From assembly GCA_030533445.1 (NCBI GenBank), contig CM060069.1:5562716-5626715 (forward strand): a stretch of 64,000 nucleotides of DNA, in the 5' to 3' direction. A program made the position numbers and the translations under genes. The notes beneath the pieces are model-generated. The model saw nothing but the letters and a program-made list of their open reading frames with translations, did no database searches and was not told the origin of the DNA. How positions within the stretch are numbered: the stretch's first letter is position 1; each line of letters starts with the position of its first letter. The DNA comes from Cyprinodon diabolis (Eukaryota; Chordata; Actinopteri; Cyprinodontiformes; Cyprinodontidae). Shown one piece after another: positions 1 to 11,482 of this stretch.

Positions 1-312
1 AGATTTTCGGATCATCAGTTACAAAAATCTGTATCTGCCGATTGCCGATCATGATCACAGCATCAAATCAATAAATTCTTCATTATAGCACATAGGAATG
101 AAAGTAGATTAGAAAGAACATAAAGTGAAGGCAGCAGAGATGAGCATTTTTAATCAAAATGTAAGATAGAGAAAATAATGTTGATAAAGGATGAAGTAGA
201 GAATGTTATTAAGAGGTTTGTGGGTCTCTTTTAGAGAAAGCGGTTTTATTTTAGCCCTACGAGGAATGTTTTTTGTCTTGACCAATGTGGACTTGGGAAA
301 AGAGATTTTTGA
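1..312. other. unassigned AT-rich sequence
   Basis: No open frame, splice pattern or repeat shared with the rest of the window was seen here. It ends where a LINE 3' tail begins. Confidence 0.5.
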
Positions 313-522
313 TCAATTCAATTGAGTTTATTTCTATAGCTCTAACAACACGTCATCTCAAGGCACCTTACAGTTCACCAGATCATCCAGTCACATTGAT
401 TCAAAGTTCATCTACTCATTGACTCAAAGGCAATCCCTCACACTAAGCAAGCTTGTAGCGACCGTGGAGAGGAAAAACTCCCTTTTAACAAGAAGAAACC
501 TCCAGCAGAACCAGTTCTGTTT
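313..522 (-). mobile_element. LINE 3'-UTR fragment (family of the 1726-5413 copy)
   Basis: The plus strand reads from the LINE 3' terminus (CAATTCAATTGAGTTTATTT) through the region around CTTGTAGCGACCGTGGAGAG to the block AAACCTCCAGCAGAACCAG. Order and spacing match the complete copy at 1726-5413, so this is a 5'-truncated insertion on the minus strand. Confidence 0.85.
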
Positions 523-826
523 TATTGTTGAGATAAGTGAATAAATAAATCAGGAAACTGAGTTTCGTATTGATCTGACAGACTGAGCTTTGGGTTGATG
601 AATAAAAAAATCAAATAAAGCCATCAGCCTTCCACTTTAAAAGGACTTGACTTTGTGTTTTTATTAGTTAGGGTGGCCAGGCTGTTTTATTAGATTGTGG
701 TATTTAACACCGATATGTTCCTACTTCCTGGAAACACGTCCTCCCCCTTTGACATTTAAAAACATCCATCAAAGCTTCCATTAATCCCGCGGTCTGCAGA
801 CCGAACCGAACCGAACCAGGACTCAC

Positions 827-1300
827 CGCCTGCACCTCCTCCCTCCCCTCCAGATGTGTTTCCTCCGCTGTGGCTCCTTCCTCCGCGCGGCTGCCGCTCG
901 GAGGTTCCGCCAGCCTCTCCAGGCACGCAGAGCCCAGCGAGGAGCTCTTATGGTGGGACTGAAGCAGCTGAGCTACCGTGGGTTTAGACGCGCCCGTGGA
1001 CCTGCGCTTGATGGAAGAGTGCATCTTCTCCCGGCCGAGGAGGGATCCGCTCCCGGCCGCTCTGCCGCTGATCGGAACCTCCTGAGAGGAGAAGAGCAAG
1101 TCTGGCTGAGAGGAGGAGATGACCCGGTCCAAAGCCACGGTCTCCTTCCGCCTTGTTTTCTTAAACATCCACATGCTCCGTTTGCTCTGATCGTCCGGCT
1201 CTCTGCCGCTCAGTTTCGGACTCAGCAGAGGCTTTGCTTTTGCCTGAAACTGTTTCCACACCGAGCAGCTCTCATTCTCATCCGCTTCGCTTCCTTCCAT
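827..1300 (-). CDS. first coding exon of an unidentified host gene
   Basis: A minus-strand frame starts at ATG 1300-1298 in a good initiation context (A at -3, G at +4) and stays open for 158 codons to a strong donor (GCG|GTGAGT, intron from 826), ending in phase 0. The segment is GC-rich, unlike the AT-rich surroundings, as expected for a 5' exon in a CpG-rich promoter region. The product begins MEGSEADENESC, is hydrophilic, and has a basic tract (FKKTRRKE), a second one (IKRRSTG), several serine-rich stretches and no membrane segment. I do not recognise the family. The frame continues to 704 but everything past 827 is probably intron. The remaining exons would lie beyond the left edge. Plus-strand frames over the same stretch look like shadows. 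That it is a real exon is an inference from composition, start context and donor. Confidence 0.55.
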
Positions 1301-1549
1301 CCTCCTGCTCAGAGACAGACTTACGCAACCTGAGAAAAAAAACACAACACCAAAACCCGCACTACTCTGAAATACGGATGTGCAGGCTGGACATGTTCAT
1401 CTGCACATCTGGCAGGAAGCCCCCCCCATCACCATCACCGCAGTGGGAGGGCACACAGAGCCTCTAAAATCAATCACAGATGCGTTTCCAGCAATAACTT
1501 GGATCCTGCGCGTTCTGTTGGACCACAAGGCCACCATAGTTATAATAAT
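1301..1549. promoter_or_regulatory. probable promoter/5'-UTR region of the minus-strand gene starting at 1300
   Basis: This is the interval directly upstream of the minus-strand ATG at 1300, with moderate GC near the exon and a C-tract near 1420. No TATA box was recognised. It is called only by position and composition, and it ends at the hAT insertion at 1550. Confidence 0.25.
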
Positions 1550-1725
1550 CAGGGGGGGTTACCATTAGGCAATACAAGGCAGGTGCCTAGGGCCCCATGT
1601 TCCAGGGGGCCCCATAAAACTCTGGATACCTGTATAGTTAATACAACTATTCCTTATTTGTGCACATAAATTAAGTTTTTGATAAAAATCCTCTTGATAA
1701 AATGCCATCAGAAGATTTATAATAT

Positions 1726-4700
1726 TCAATTTCAATTCAGTTTATTTATATAGCGCCAAATTCACAACACATGTCATCTCAAGGCACTTTACAGTTGTAC
1801 CAGATCATACAGTCAAATTGATACAAAGTTTTCTATCTAAGTAAAACCAGTTGATTGCATTGACTCATTGACTCAAATACAATCCCTCACACTAAGCATG
1901 CTTGTAGCGACAGTGGAGAGGAAAAACTCCCTTTTAACAGGAAGAAACCTCCAGCAGAACCAGGCTCAGTGTGAGCGGCCATCTGCCAAGGCCGACTGGG
2001 GTTCAAGGAGACAGAAGCAGAGATACAAGAAGCAGAGATACAAAAAGCAGCTGTAAAAGGCGGCCCCGTCCAGGAAACACACAGCCAGGCAGACGAGCTC
2101 CAAGGCAGCTCCCATGCCAGAGGATGAAGAGAGCACATCCACCCAGCCACGGCCAGAGAAACAGGACCACACTGGAAGACAGGCCGATCTCCAACATCTA
2201 CAAACAAGGGTGTTGATGGAAGCAGCACAGCTGATGTTTCTTTCCTGGATGACGTCACAGCCAAACAGGAACAGACGAGGCAAAGCTACTCTGAGGAAAA
2301 GCAGAGAGAGCAGAAGGTTAGAGATTGAACAAACAGATTCTGCAGAATAGGAGAACAGAGAGAGAATGAAGCAGAATGATGAAATGGGGGTCCCTATGTC
2401 CTCCAAAAGTCTAAGCCTATAGCAGCATAACTATAGAGAGAGAGCTCAGGATAACCTGAGCCACCCTAACTATAAGCTTTATCAAAAAGGAAAGTTTTAA
2501 GCCTAGTCTTAAAAGTAGACAGAGTGTCTGCCTCACGGACTAAAACTGGTAGTTGATTCCACAGGAGAGGAGCCTGATAACTAAAAGATCTGCCTCCCAT
2601 TCTACTTTTAGAAATTCTAGGAACCACTAGTAAACCTGCAGATTGAGAGCGAAGTGCTCTGTTAGGAACATAAGGAACAATCAGATCTCTGATATAAGAT
2701 GGAGCTTGGCCATTTAAGGATTTATATGTGAGAAGGAGGATTTTAAATTCTATTCTGGATTTAACAGGAAGCCAATGAAGAGAAGCCAGGATAGGAGAGA
2801 TATGATCTCTCTTTTTAATTTTCATCAGAACTCTGGCTGCAGCATTTTGGATCAGCTGAAGGCTTTTAACTACAGTTTGTGGACTTCCTGATAGTAAAGA
2901 ATTACAATAGTCCAGCCTTGAAGTAACAAATGCATGGACTAGTTTCTCAGCATCACCCCTGGACAGGAGATTTCTAATTTTTGCAATGTTCCTCAGATGA
3001 AAGAAGGAAATTCTAGAAACCTCTTTGATCTGGGATTTAAATGACAGGTCCTGATCAAAAACAGCACCAAGATTTTTTACTTTATTATCTGAAATCAGTT
3101 TAATCCCATCCAAATGAAGTGACTGGCTAATCAGCTTCTTTTTCAGAGACTCTGGTCCAAAGACTATAACTTCTGTTTTGTCTGCATTCAGAAGCAGAAA
3201 GTTAAGAGTCATCCAGGTTTTTATGTCTTCAAGACATGCTTGTAATCTATGTAATGGGTTAGCTTCATCTGGATTTATAGACAGATATAGCTGGGTATCA
3301 TCAGCATAACAGTGGAAATTAATCCCATGCTGTCTAATAACTCTACCAATTGGGAGCATGTATAAAGTAAAGAGAATTGGTCCTAGCACTGATCCCTGTG
3401 GTACTCCACAGGTAACCTTTGAGTGTGTTGAAGATCTATCATTAACATAAACAAACTGAATTCGATCAGATAGATAAGATTTAAACCAGTCTAGTGCTGT
3501 TCCTTTAATTCCAACAAAATATTCAAGTCTTTCTAAAAGAATATTATGGTCAACTGTATCAAATGCAGCACTAAGATCCAACAGGACGAGCACAGATACA
3601 AGTCCATTATCTGAGGCCATGAGAATATCATTAGTGACTTTCACCAGAGCTGTTTCAGTGCTATGATGAGCTCTAAAGCCAGACTGAAACTCTTCAAAAA
3701 GTTCATTATGGTGTAAGTGGTTGCAAACTTGTTTGGCAACTACTTTCTCAAGAATTTTGGATAAGAAAGGAAGATTGGATATAGGTCTATAATTAACCAA
3801 GTCATCTGGGTCAAGAGACGGTTTCTTAAGCAGAGGTTTAATTACAGCAACCTTAAAAGCTTTAGGTACATATCCCTGTAACAGAGATAGATTAATCACA
3901 TCTAAAATGGAGGAGGAGATCAAAGGGAATACCTCCTTAAATAACCTGGTTGGAACTGGATCTAACATACAAGTTGAAGGCTTAGATGAAGACAATAATT
4001 TTGCTAATTCAGAAAGTTCAACTGGATCAAAGCAGTCTAAACCCGGTTCAGATTCCATGACTACCTCAGGTACAATCGCGGATAGAGGAGTGCTTATGAT
4101 CTTATTTTTAATAACATCAATCTTATTTATAAAGAATCCCATAAAATCATTGCTGTTAAGAGCAGGTGGAATGGACGGTTCAACAGGGCTATGGCTCTGG
4201 GTGAGTTTGGCAACTGTATTAAAAAGAAATCTAGGATTATTCTTATTCTCCTCTATTAATGAGGAGAAGTATGCTGCTCTTGCTTTACAAAGGGTCCTCT
4301 TATACAGCAGTAAACCATTTTTCCAGACTAGGAAGGACTCCTGCAGGCCTGTGGAGCGATATTTTCTCTCCAGTTTCCTAGCATTTTGCTTCAAAGTACG
4401 CAGCTCTGCATTAAACCAAGGAGCAAGCTTTCTATTTTTAACGGTTTTCATTTTCAAAGGAGCTGCGTTGTCTAAGGCAGTACGCAGAGAACTAGCAACC
4501 CCATCAACAAAATCATCAACCTGTGAAGGGGAATAAGCTATACTTTTGCACTCTGCAGCACTGTTTAGCGACACAGAGGAGAGAGAAAGTGAAGCCGATT
4601 CTTTAAAATTTATAACTGCACTATCTGATAAAGATCTACTAAAATTGAACCTTCTTTTGGGGGAGGAGAACTCTGTTAAAGTAATCCTGAAGGTTATTAG

Positions 4701-5413
4701 AAAGTGGTCAGAGAGGACAGGGTTGTGAGGAAATACTGTTATTTCTTCACATTCTATGCCGTATGTCAGCACAAGATCCAAAGTATGAAGATGAGAATGT
4801 GTGGGACTATTCACATTTTGAACAAAGCCAATAGTGTCTAAGATAGCATTAAAGGCTGCTCTTAAGCTATAGCCTTCAATGTCAGCATGGATGTTAAAAT
4901 CTCCCACTATGATGACCCTGTCAGTATTTAATACCAAATCAGAAAGGAACTCTGAAAACTCATCTAAAAATTCAGAGTAAGGACCTGGCGGACGATACAA
5001 AGTTACAAGAAGAAGAGGTTTTCTTGCCTTGAAATTTGGATGAGGGAAATTAAGGGTTAAATGTTCAAAAGAGTTGTAGGTATTAACTGTTTTGGGAGTA
5101 ATCAGTAAGTCAGACTGGAAGATTGTTGCTACTCCTCCTCCTCGCCCAGAACTTCTGGGTATGTGAAAATTTAAATAGCTTGAAGGAGTTGCCTCGTTTA
5201 TGCTCACATAATCCTCTTGCTGCAGCCAGGTTTCTGTAAGGCAAAACAAGTCAATGTGATTATCACAAATCAAGTCATTAACTAGCAGACTTTTAGAGGA
5301 AAGCGATCTTATGTTAAACAGACCGCATTTAATTATTTTAACTTTTTCCCCAATTGGAGTTATTTTGATTTTAATTAGATTATCATGATTTACTTCTTTG
5401 GGAATCTTTGCTA
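1726..5413 (-). mobile_element. almost complete APE-type LINE inserted in hAT copy 1
   Basis: The element is flanked by a 7-bp target duplication ATAATAT (1719-1725 and 5414-5420) inside the hAT, and the hAT copy at 22956-23830 shows the empty site. It consists of ORF2 and a 740-bp 3'-UTR ending in AATTCAATT-like terminal repeats (left end on the plus strand). The 5' junction falls at the beginning of ORF2, so any 5'-UTR or ORF1 is absent, as expected of a 5'-truncated insertion. The 3'-UTR is shared by at least sixteen other copies in the window. Confidence 0.9.
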
Positions 5414-5462
5414 ATAATATAAAATGTGTCTCAGAACCCCCCCCCCCTCCAGCGTCCACCAT
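2466..5462 (-). CDS. LINE ORF2: AP endonuclease-reverse transcriptase
   Basis: This uninterrupted frame of 998 codons encodes an apurinic-type endonuclease followed by a reverse transcriptase, the enzymes for target-primed reverse transcription. Endonuclease signatures include [37 protein letters not shown] and LSDHFLI (roughly residues 45-270). The RT shows [41 protein letters not shown] and the catalytic [10 protein letters not shown] with YADD near residue 718. The C-terminus has the usual [17 protein letters not shown] and APLLWNQLP blocks. There is no RNase H. This architecture fits the L2/Rex1/CR1 group of Jockey-like LINEs; the exact clade is inferred. The first ~16 codons ([14 protein letters not shown]) are read from the hAT host sequence, not the LINE. 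No stop or frameshift is seen, so the enzyme could be functional. Confidence 0.9.
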   Translation of the reverse strand: MVDAGGGGGSETHFILLAKIPKEVNHDNLIKIKITPIGEKVKIIKCGLFNIRSLSSKSLLVNDLICDNHIDLFCLTETWLQQEDYVSINEATPSSYLNFHIPRSSGRGGGVATIFQSDLLITPKTVNTYNSFEHLTLNFPHPNFKARKPLLLVTLYRPPGPYSEFLDEFSEFLSDLVLNTDRVIIVGDFNIHADIEGYSLRAAFNAILDTIGFVQNVNSPTHSHLHTLDLVLTYGIECEEITVFPHNPVLSDHFLITFRITLTEFSSPKRRFNFSRSLSDSAVINFKESASLSLSSVSLNSAAECKSIAYSPSQVDDFVDGVASSLRTALDNAAPLKMKTVKNRKLAPWFNAELRTLKQNARKLERKYRSTGLQESFLVWKNGLLLYKRTLCKARAAYFSSLIEENKNNPRFLFNTVAKLTQSHSPVEPSIPPALNSNDFMGFFINKIDVIKNKIISTPLSAIVPEVVMESEPGLDCFDPVELSELAKLLSSSKPSTCMLDPVPTRLFKEVFPLISSSILDVINLSLLQGYVPKAFKVAVIKPLLKKPSLDPDDLVNYRPISNLPFLSKILEKVVAKQVCNHLHHNELFEEFQSGFRAHHSTETALVKVTNDILMASDNGLVSVLVLLDLSAAFDTVDHNILLERLEYFVGIKGTALDWFKSYLSDRIQFVYVNDRSSTHSKVTCGVPQGSVLGPILFTLYMLPIGRVIRQHGINFHCYADDTQLYLSINPDEANPLHRLQACLEDIKTWMTLNFLLLNADKTEVIVFGPESLKKKLISQSLHLDGIKLISDNKVKNLGAVFDQDLSFKSQIKEVSRISFFHLRNIAKIRNLLSRGDAEKLVHAFVTSRLDYCNSLLSGSPQTVVKSLQLIQNAAARVLMKIKKRDHISPILASLHWLPVKSRIEFKILLLTYKSLNGQAPSYIRDLIVPYVPNRALRSQSAGLLVVPRISKSRMGGRSFSYQAPLLWNQLPVLVREADTLSTFKTRLKTFLFDKAYS

Positions 5463-6636
5463 ATTGGATCAGTCCATTTAAGCACAATGTATGACGAAAC
5501 CGCAGGGTTTAAAAGTTCACAGCTCACGATGTTTGTTCTCTCACTGTGCGACCTGACGCTCTGATGCGATCTACCTGCTCACACTGTACGTCTAAAAACC
5601 AGGTGGGACTCAGCTGCACAGTGAGATGGCGCTACTCGGAATCGTCTATCCAAAATCCAAATGAGTAGAAAAGGACAAAGAAGCTCTGTAGAGTGAAACG
5701 CACTGCCTTGGTAATTTGTGCAATTTTGTGCAGAAAGCCCTAAAAAGAAAAGGCGACGACGTATTTGGACAAATACATGACTGAGCAAACACAGCTACTA
5801 TGATCTGTCAGTTTCACAGAAGGAACTTAATTTCATTCTCACCTCCACCATGCTGCTGTGTTTACATCTCAGAAGAAGAAGAATCCTTGTTTGCGCACTG
5901 AGCGATTTGCCCACGACCACCTTACGACAGCCGACTGAATATCAAACATGATTTTCTCCAGACCTTACGATTCCTGATCGGGAGGTGGTCGTGAGAGGCT
6001 GATCGCCCCTCATTACCTCCTGTTCTCTGCACGACGCACGATCAGGCTGAAAGTCAGGCCAATTAAAATAGGTAGCACGACTGGAAAGTCATCCCGAAAA
6101 GGGCAAAAAAATCGCACAGTGTATGCCTGGCTTTACTGTGCACATGAAGAAAGGTCCAAACAGACAGCAGCAAACCATTTGAAAACAAAAAATCTAGCGA
6201 CTTTTTTCTGCTACTGGAGACTTTGGTGACAACATCTAAAGGAGCGAACTTTTAGCGAGCAAGTAGATTGGTAACCCCGCCTCTTGCTCTCCTCTATCTT
6301 ATCTCCTGTCATGATTCATGCAGATATTATTTCATCCAAATGAAAAATGGAGAACAGATAAGCAGATCATGGCTTGTCTACAGGGAAAAGAAGAACTGGG
6401 TTATTTTCGCCTTTTTGGAAACACAGGAAGGAGCAATCGGCTAAGTGAACTTAGTGATTGGAAGAACCTCTCATTCCGTTTGAGACAACATGAAAAATCA
6501 GCTGAGAACAAAACATAGAGAGGAAAACAACAAGAAAAGGGAGAAGAATGGGTCTGTTTTATGCATTGTTTTCTCAATTTAGAGGGCCCCCTGCCTGTCT
6601 TTGCCTAGGGCCCCAAATTTCCTAAATCCGCCTCTG

Positions 6637-6939
6637 GTTATAATGAAACAGACTGAATGAAAGATTGTAAAACATGGCTTTAGCTCACAGAACTCCTTAA
6701 GTGGAAAAGTTTCAGTTTCACCTGGTTTAATTTAGTAAAAAATCTTATGTACGGAACATTCTACTATCTGATTATCAATCAGTTAATCAAAAAATTAATT
6801 GATAGATTAATCGTTTTGCAAAATGACCGTTGCAGCCCTAATTTAAACACAGTTTTATGTTGTAAGCAATGTTAAATGATCACTTTTTCTTTTTAAGCGG
6901 TTCTCTCTCACCATGAAAAAAAGCACCGATTACAGTAGT
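6637..6939. other. unassigned AT-rich gap
   Basis: No coding potential or recognised repeat. Confidence 0.4.
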
Positions 6940-7225
6940 AGCCATTCAAAATGTTCCCACTTTCCTTGATGGGCCCTTGGCTGGTCCCCTAAGATTCCTT
7001 TTTTAAACATCAATATTTTGACTAAAATATTCTTTCTGTCATGATTTGTGAACATTAAGATCTAAAGAGAAGCGTCATCTCCTGGTCAGACTCTGTAATT
7101 CAGTCAAAGGGTGGAGTCAGAGTAAATAAATCTGCAAGAGGGGGTCACTCCAATGGCTGGAGGGGATTTTTTTGGGACTTGCAGGGAAGTGGGCTGCCAT
7201 TCGGCTGGTGTTTGACTGGGAAGGG
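6940..7225 (+). repeat. interspersed repeat, inverted mate at 27775-28060
   Basis: CCAGCCAAGGGCCCAT, the CTCCTGGTCAGAC region and TTCCCTGCAA-type blocks recur in the opposite orientation and same order at 27775-28060. Both copies have GCCATTCAAAATG at one edge. No coding frame. Probably a MITE of unknown superfamily. Confidence 0.6.
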
Positions 7226-7269
7226 CCAGCTGCTGCTGTAGCTACACCTTCCTGTTAAGTTAGTGTTAA

Positions 7270-7592
7270 GTTTCTGTTGCAGCTCCAAAACTTTGGAATG
7301 GATTGCCGCTGCACATTAGACAGCCCACCTTTCTGTCTCATTTTAAAACTCTTCTTAAAACCTACCTCTTTTCTTTGGCTTTTGACACCATGTAGAGTGT
7401 TGATTTTATGTATACACATGTTGATTTTATGTATACATATGCATATTTTTATCCTGTGCGGGAAGTGCTTTTATTTAATTTTATTTACTTTTATTTATTT
7501 TCGTTATTTTATCTTTTTTGTGCAGCACTTTGGAAACCTTGTGTTTATTTAAATCGCGCTATATAAATACAGTGGATTGAATTGGATTGGAT
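7270..7592 (+). mobile_element. 3' end of a second LINE family
   Basis: A short frame reads APKLWNGLPLHIRQP, SHFKTLLKTYLFSLAF and then stops at about 7395. This is the standard C-terminal block of L2/CR1-like RT proteins. It is followed by a 3'-UTR ending GCGCTATATAAATACA and GGATTGAATTGGATTGG. The 3' tail differs from that of the major LINE family in the window. Confidence 0.75.
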
Positions 7593-8088
7593 AGTGGTAA
7601 TTTTAGAAACAAAGAGGGGAAAAAATGATAATTATTGGTGATAATTAAGGTGATAAAATATTCATTTGACCATGGGAGTGTTTCCCTATAATAATAATTC
7701 TTGAACTTTATGAATCTCACGCTAGAGAAATTCATCTCTGGATTAAACCCATCCCCTTGGGGAGCAGTGGGCTGCCACTATGCAGTGCCCAGGGAGCAGT
7801 GTGGAGTTAAGGGTCTGGCTCAAGGACCCTGAGTTTCTTGAGATCAATCTCAGCAGCTGACTTGAGATCTTGCTTGATACCATAGCATGAGAGGAGTTTC
7901 TGCTCAGAGTCTGCAGAAAGCAAGGTCCATTATAGATTATAAGCTTCCAAAAAATGGCCATAAGAAATGGAGGCTGTGGGCAGTATGGGGAGAAGGTGGG
8001 GTTTTCATGGGAGCTCATAGCAAAAGAGTAAGAAATAATTCAAAATAAAAAAAAAAACATGGAAAGAGCACATTGGCTGACGGTTTAA
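7593..8088. other. unassigned sequence
   Basis: No supported gene. A short minus-strand open frame across 7743-8018 has no recognisable motif and no splice support. Confidence 0.4.
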
Positions 8089-8765
8089 AGGAGAAGTCTG
8101 GTCACATTCAGAATTCTAACGTCTGAAAGTACTTTAAATATAAAATTATTACATATTGTTAAATAAATGATAAGTATTTTTAATCAAGAGTAATTTTCAT
8201 TTGAATGTGCTTCACTGGAGGAATCCATGTTTGTCAAAGAACACTACTGCCACCTATTGGTTTGTGACGTCACGGTGTGATATCGGCTGTTGATCAAGTC
8301 CCAGTGCTGTATCTGGTGTTTGTCACAACGTGCTATTATCCAAGTCATCTAGAAAACATTCTTCTTCAAAATGTTCTTCTTCGAAACCATCCGTGGAGGA
8401 TCAGGAAACGTAAAGGTGAAATAACAAATGTTTTTTTCCCTTTTACCCAGTGTATTCCAACATCCAACTGCCATGAACGTGGGCATTGTCAGTTTCACTA
8501 TAGCTCTGTTGAATTTCAATGGTGAAGTCCTCTGGAAATCTTCAATAATTGTTGTTGATTGCAGATGTGTCTGGTAGTTCCCATCGATTTTGCTTGTAAA
8601 GTGGGGAGAATCGCGCTAGGCTTACCGTACCATGACATCACTGCCGGAAGACGTCAGGAGTGAGTTGTTACTGTATTTGGGTAAAAATGGCCGCTCCCAG
8701 ACTCAGTGATCACAATGAAAATGATTGTTTTTACTTTTTCAGTGGTTAATGCTAAACACAACATA
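8089..8765 (+). mobile_element. Kolobok-like MITE, copy 1 (one end lost)
   Basis: The left end AGGAGAAGTCTGGTC is preceded by TTAA. The body matches the copies at 32077-32840 and 44074-45296 in reverse orientation, including ACTACTGCCACCTATTGGTT and the interval encoding a THAP-like start on the minus strand (about 8488-8450). Similarity fades near 8765, before the expected right terminus, so this end is truncated. Confidence 0.7.
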
Positions 8766-8855
8766 AATACAGTATAAAATAGATATGATGACCTTCAACA
8801 TATTCTACATATGAATACAAGCAACCACCATAAAAGAATCAGTGAATATTAGAGT

Positions 8856-9060
8856 TCAGGTGATTATTGCTGTCAGAGAGAAGCTGTTTTTCAGACTGTC
8901 TGTTTTAAATCTGTAGCTCCTGCAGCGCCTCCCTGAGGGCAGCAGGTCAGACAGGTTGAAGCCAGGTGGGAGCTGTCCTTGGTGATGAATTAACTCTAAT
9001 GAGGCAGTGGGACGTTTAATGTCCACCAGAGAGGGACGAGGGCAGACGACCATCCGCTGG
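8856..9060 (-). mobile_element. LINE C-terminal remnant
   Basis: The minus strand reads LLPSGRRCRSYRFKTDSLKN and then FSLTAI before a stop. The SGRRYRS-like block is a familiar C-terminal tail of teleost LINE proteins. Only this end is present and no RT motif lies upstream. Confidence 0.5.
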
Positions 9061-9244
9061 GCTGCCTTAGCTTACTTGTTCATCACTTGGATCCGACTCC
9101 AAACCAACTCAGGAAGACATAATCTGTGAAAATAACCCATAAAGCAGAGGTTTTAACTCTTTTATATTTATCTAATAGGAATTGTTAGGTGTGTAAATAA
9201 GGGATGGATTATCAAATTATGTAACGTTGATACATTTATAACCA

Positions 9245-9960
9245 AACAAGACCCTTAAACAGAGACTAGTGCTTCCTAAGGACAAAACTCCCAGACCAAA
9301 TATAAGCTTATAAGAGGGGTGTCTGCAGTTCAATGCAGTGAGGAATGCTCTGATCTTCATACTGGAGGAACCAAACAACCTCTCCACAGACGCATGGCCC
9401 AGCACAGAAGAGCGGCTTCATCTGGACAAGACTCTGCTGTACATCTACACCTTATGGACGAAAGACATTCTTTTGAGGACCAGAATGCTCACATTTTTGA
9501 CAAAGAAGACAGGTAGTTTGAGAGGGGCATGAAGGAAGCCTTCTATGTTAAGAAAGAAAAACCAACCTTAAACAGAGGGGCTGGACTCAGGTTTCAGCTT
9601 TCAAAAACCTACAATGCAGCAATAGAGTTAATCCCTTCCTGCTACCATCCCCAACCCCTTTACAGCAGGAAAGAGGACCTCACCTGTTCAGTCAGACCAA
9701 CAGTTCCCTTTAACGACCCTCCTTTCAGAGACATAGACAGGTGTGGGGTATTGCAGGCTAACAAAGAACCCAAATGACCCCCATTCCAAAGGGGTGGACC
9801 TGTTAGTCCATTTCAATTTGCATTTTTTCTAAAAGAAAACAAGGCTTTGTTGGGCTACTGTATAAAGCTTGGAACTCAACGCTATTTCTGACATTTGAAT
9901 TGAAAAAGCTTCCTGGATGAGAAACATCTTCAAACCTGGAAACATAGCCAAGCGGAATGT
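9245..9960 (+). mobile_element. Penelope-like element, 3' part with GIY-YIG region
   Basis: The segment covers the C-terminal endonuclease region and the terminal sequence with the AAGCTTCCTGGATGAGAAAC / CTTCAAAC block. Related terminal sequence recurs at 49370-49500 and 59920-60015. A reverse transcriptase is not present, so this is a 5'-truncated copy. Confidence 0.65.
9319..9777 (+). pseudogene. GIY-YIG endonuclease domain of a Penelope-like element, disrupted
   Basis: The frame reads VQCSEECSD, LHTGGTKQPLHRRMAQHRRA, HSFEDQNAHIFDKEDR, an in-frame TAG at 9514, then FERGMKEAFYVKKEKPTLNR and YNAAIELIPS. In related fish elements the stop position normally carries tryptophan (RWFERGVKEAIYV), and the active-site YIG is replaced here by HTG. 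A nicking endonuclease role in retrotransposition is known for the family; this copy looks dead by both the nonsense codon and the active-site change. Assignment to the Penelope-like class rather than another GIY-YIG retroelement is from memory of family patterns. Confidence 0.65.
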
Positions 9961-10673
9961 TTGTTTGTTTTGTTTTTTTACTTTTTTGCAATGTAAAGTT
10001 AAGAACTTTTTCGATTACAGACATAATTTATAGGATTTTTTTTACATCAAACTTTAAAAAAAAAAACACATATGAACCTCCTGTGACAATTTTCTCATCT
10101 TTTTTATTACAATCACAAAATAAAAACAGTGAAGATTACATTTTTTTTTTTTTACATCCGATCACACTGAAAAACAAAACAAAACAGAAGAAATGTACAA
10201 AAAGAAGTCTTGCAGTCCTGAGTGCTGGAAACCTCTCCTGTTGTCAGGAAGTTCAGTAAACACATTTAGAAGCTGATTTTATTCCCTTTACACATTGGGT
10301 AGATTTCATTTGACATGATCAAAAATTAACATTTAAAAAAATCAAGGTTTATGTTTTACAATTACAATTCATCAGATAAGCATGACCCTGATACGTACAA
10401 AAGTAGTATAATTAAATATCATCTTAACTCTCAGTAGATAATGGGATGAAGGTTTGTGCAAACTGCAATTAATGGCAATTTTCTTCCAGTTATTAGTGAG
10501 TAATTACTGAATTTAAATGATTATTTTTCTGCATAATCCAAGTAGTGTTAGTAATATTTTTACACTACAATTTTTTAATAGCCTCTATATTTTAGTATAT
10601 TCCTCATTGAACAGATAATACAAAATGTTCCTTTTTTATAGTTTTTTTTATTATTATTTACGCAAGACCAACT
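9961..10673. other. unassigned AT-rich sequence
   Basis: Long A/T homopolymers, no coding frame with composition above background, no repeat recognised. Confidence 0.4.
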
Positions 10674-11482
10674 CAGGGGTGGATTTAGGAAATTTGGGGC
10701 CCTAGGCAAAAACAGGCAGGGGGCCCTCTGAATTAAGGAGACAACACATTAAACAGACCCAATATACAGATAGGAAATTTTAATAGAATAAACACACATA
10801 ATTTTTTCTACCTTTTGTCCCTCTCTTCTTTTCCCGTCTCTTGCTTTTTTGCTTTCTATGTTTTCTTTTGTACCTTTTTCTTTTCATATTGGCCATGTGC
10901 TCAGCTGATTTTTCATGCTGTTTCAAAAGTAGTCAAAGATTTTTCAATCACTAAGCCTATTCTAGCTTAGCTGATTGCTCCTTCCTGTGTTGCCAAAAAG
11001 GCGACGGCAAAAGTAAATAACCCAGTCCTTCTTTTCACTGCAGACAAGCCATGATCTGCTAATCTGTTCTCCATTTTTCATTTGGATGAAATAATAGCTG
11101 CATGAATCATGACAGCAGACAAGATAGAGGAGAGCAGGAGGAAGGGTTACCAATCTACTTGCTCTGGAGAGCAGCGTTCGCTGCTTTTAGATGTTGTCCC
11201 CAAAGTCTCCAGTTGCAGAAAAAAAAATTGCTAGGCGCTTTTGTTTGGAGAAAAGTACTAGAGGGATCTGAAAAGTAAACCAAATATAGTAACAAAAGCA
11301 CTAGGTTGGCAACACTGCTCTTCCCGCCATTTGTTTTCAAATGATTTGCGGCATTTTGTTTGGACCTTTCTGAACATTTGCGGCAAATGGACTGATCCAA
11401 TGTGGTGAACACTTGAGGAACCATCAGGAACTCGGGGCCCTGGGCAACTGCCTAGTTTTGCCTAATGGTAAATCCACCCCTG
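10674..11482 (-). mobile_element. non-autonomous hAT element, copy 2 (complete ends)
   Basis: An 809-bp element with inverted ends CAGGGGTGGATTTA and TAAATCCACCCCTG. It is flanked by a perfect 8-bp duplication GACCAACT (10666-10673 and 11483-11490). The terminal CAGGG and 8-bp duplication are hAT hallmarks. Internal sequence matches copy 1 (1550-6636) in reverse orientation. No transposase is present. Confidence 0.9.

Larger units (their letters stand above)
1550..6636 (+). mobile_element. non-autonomous hAT element, copy 1, split by a LINE
   Basis: The left end starts CAGGGGGGGTTACCATTAGG and the right end finishes CTAAATCCGCCTCTG. The 8-mer GTTATAAT follows the right end and also lies just left of the left end, separated from it by three extra bases, which fits an old hAT target duplication. 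The two halves (1550-1725 and 5421-6636) rejoin smoothly when compared with the uninterrupted copy at 22956-23830. The interval between them is a LINE. No transposase frame was found. Confidence 0.8.

Noticed and set aside
854..1333. 159-codon plus-strand frame over the 827-1300 exon
   Set aside because: Shadow of the minus-strand exon in GC-rich DNA. The minus frame has the better start context and a donor.
1887..2406. Repeated cysteine/tryptophan-rich frames that recur at many LINE copies
   Set aside because: They come from the shared LINE 3'-UTR on one strand or the other and change frame between copies.
3907..4536. 209-codon plus-strand frame inside the LINE
   Set aside because: Antisense shadow of the intact ORF2.
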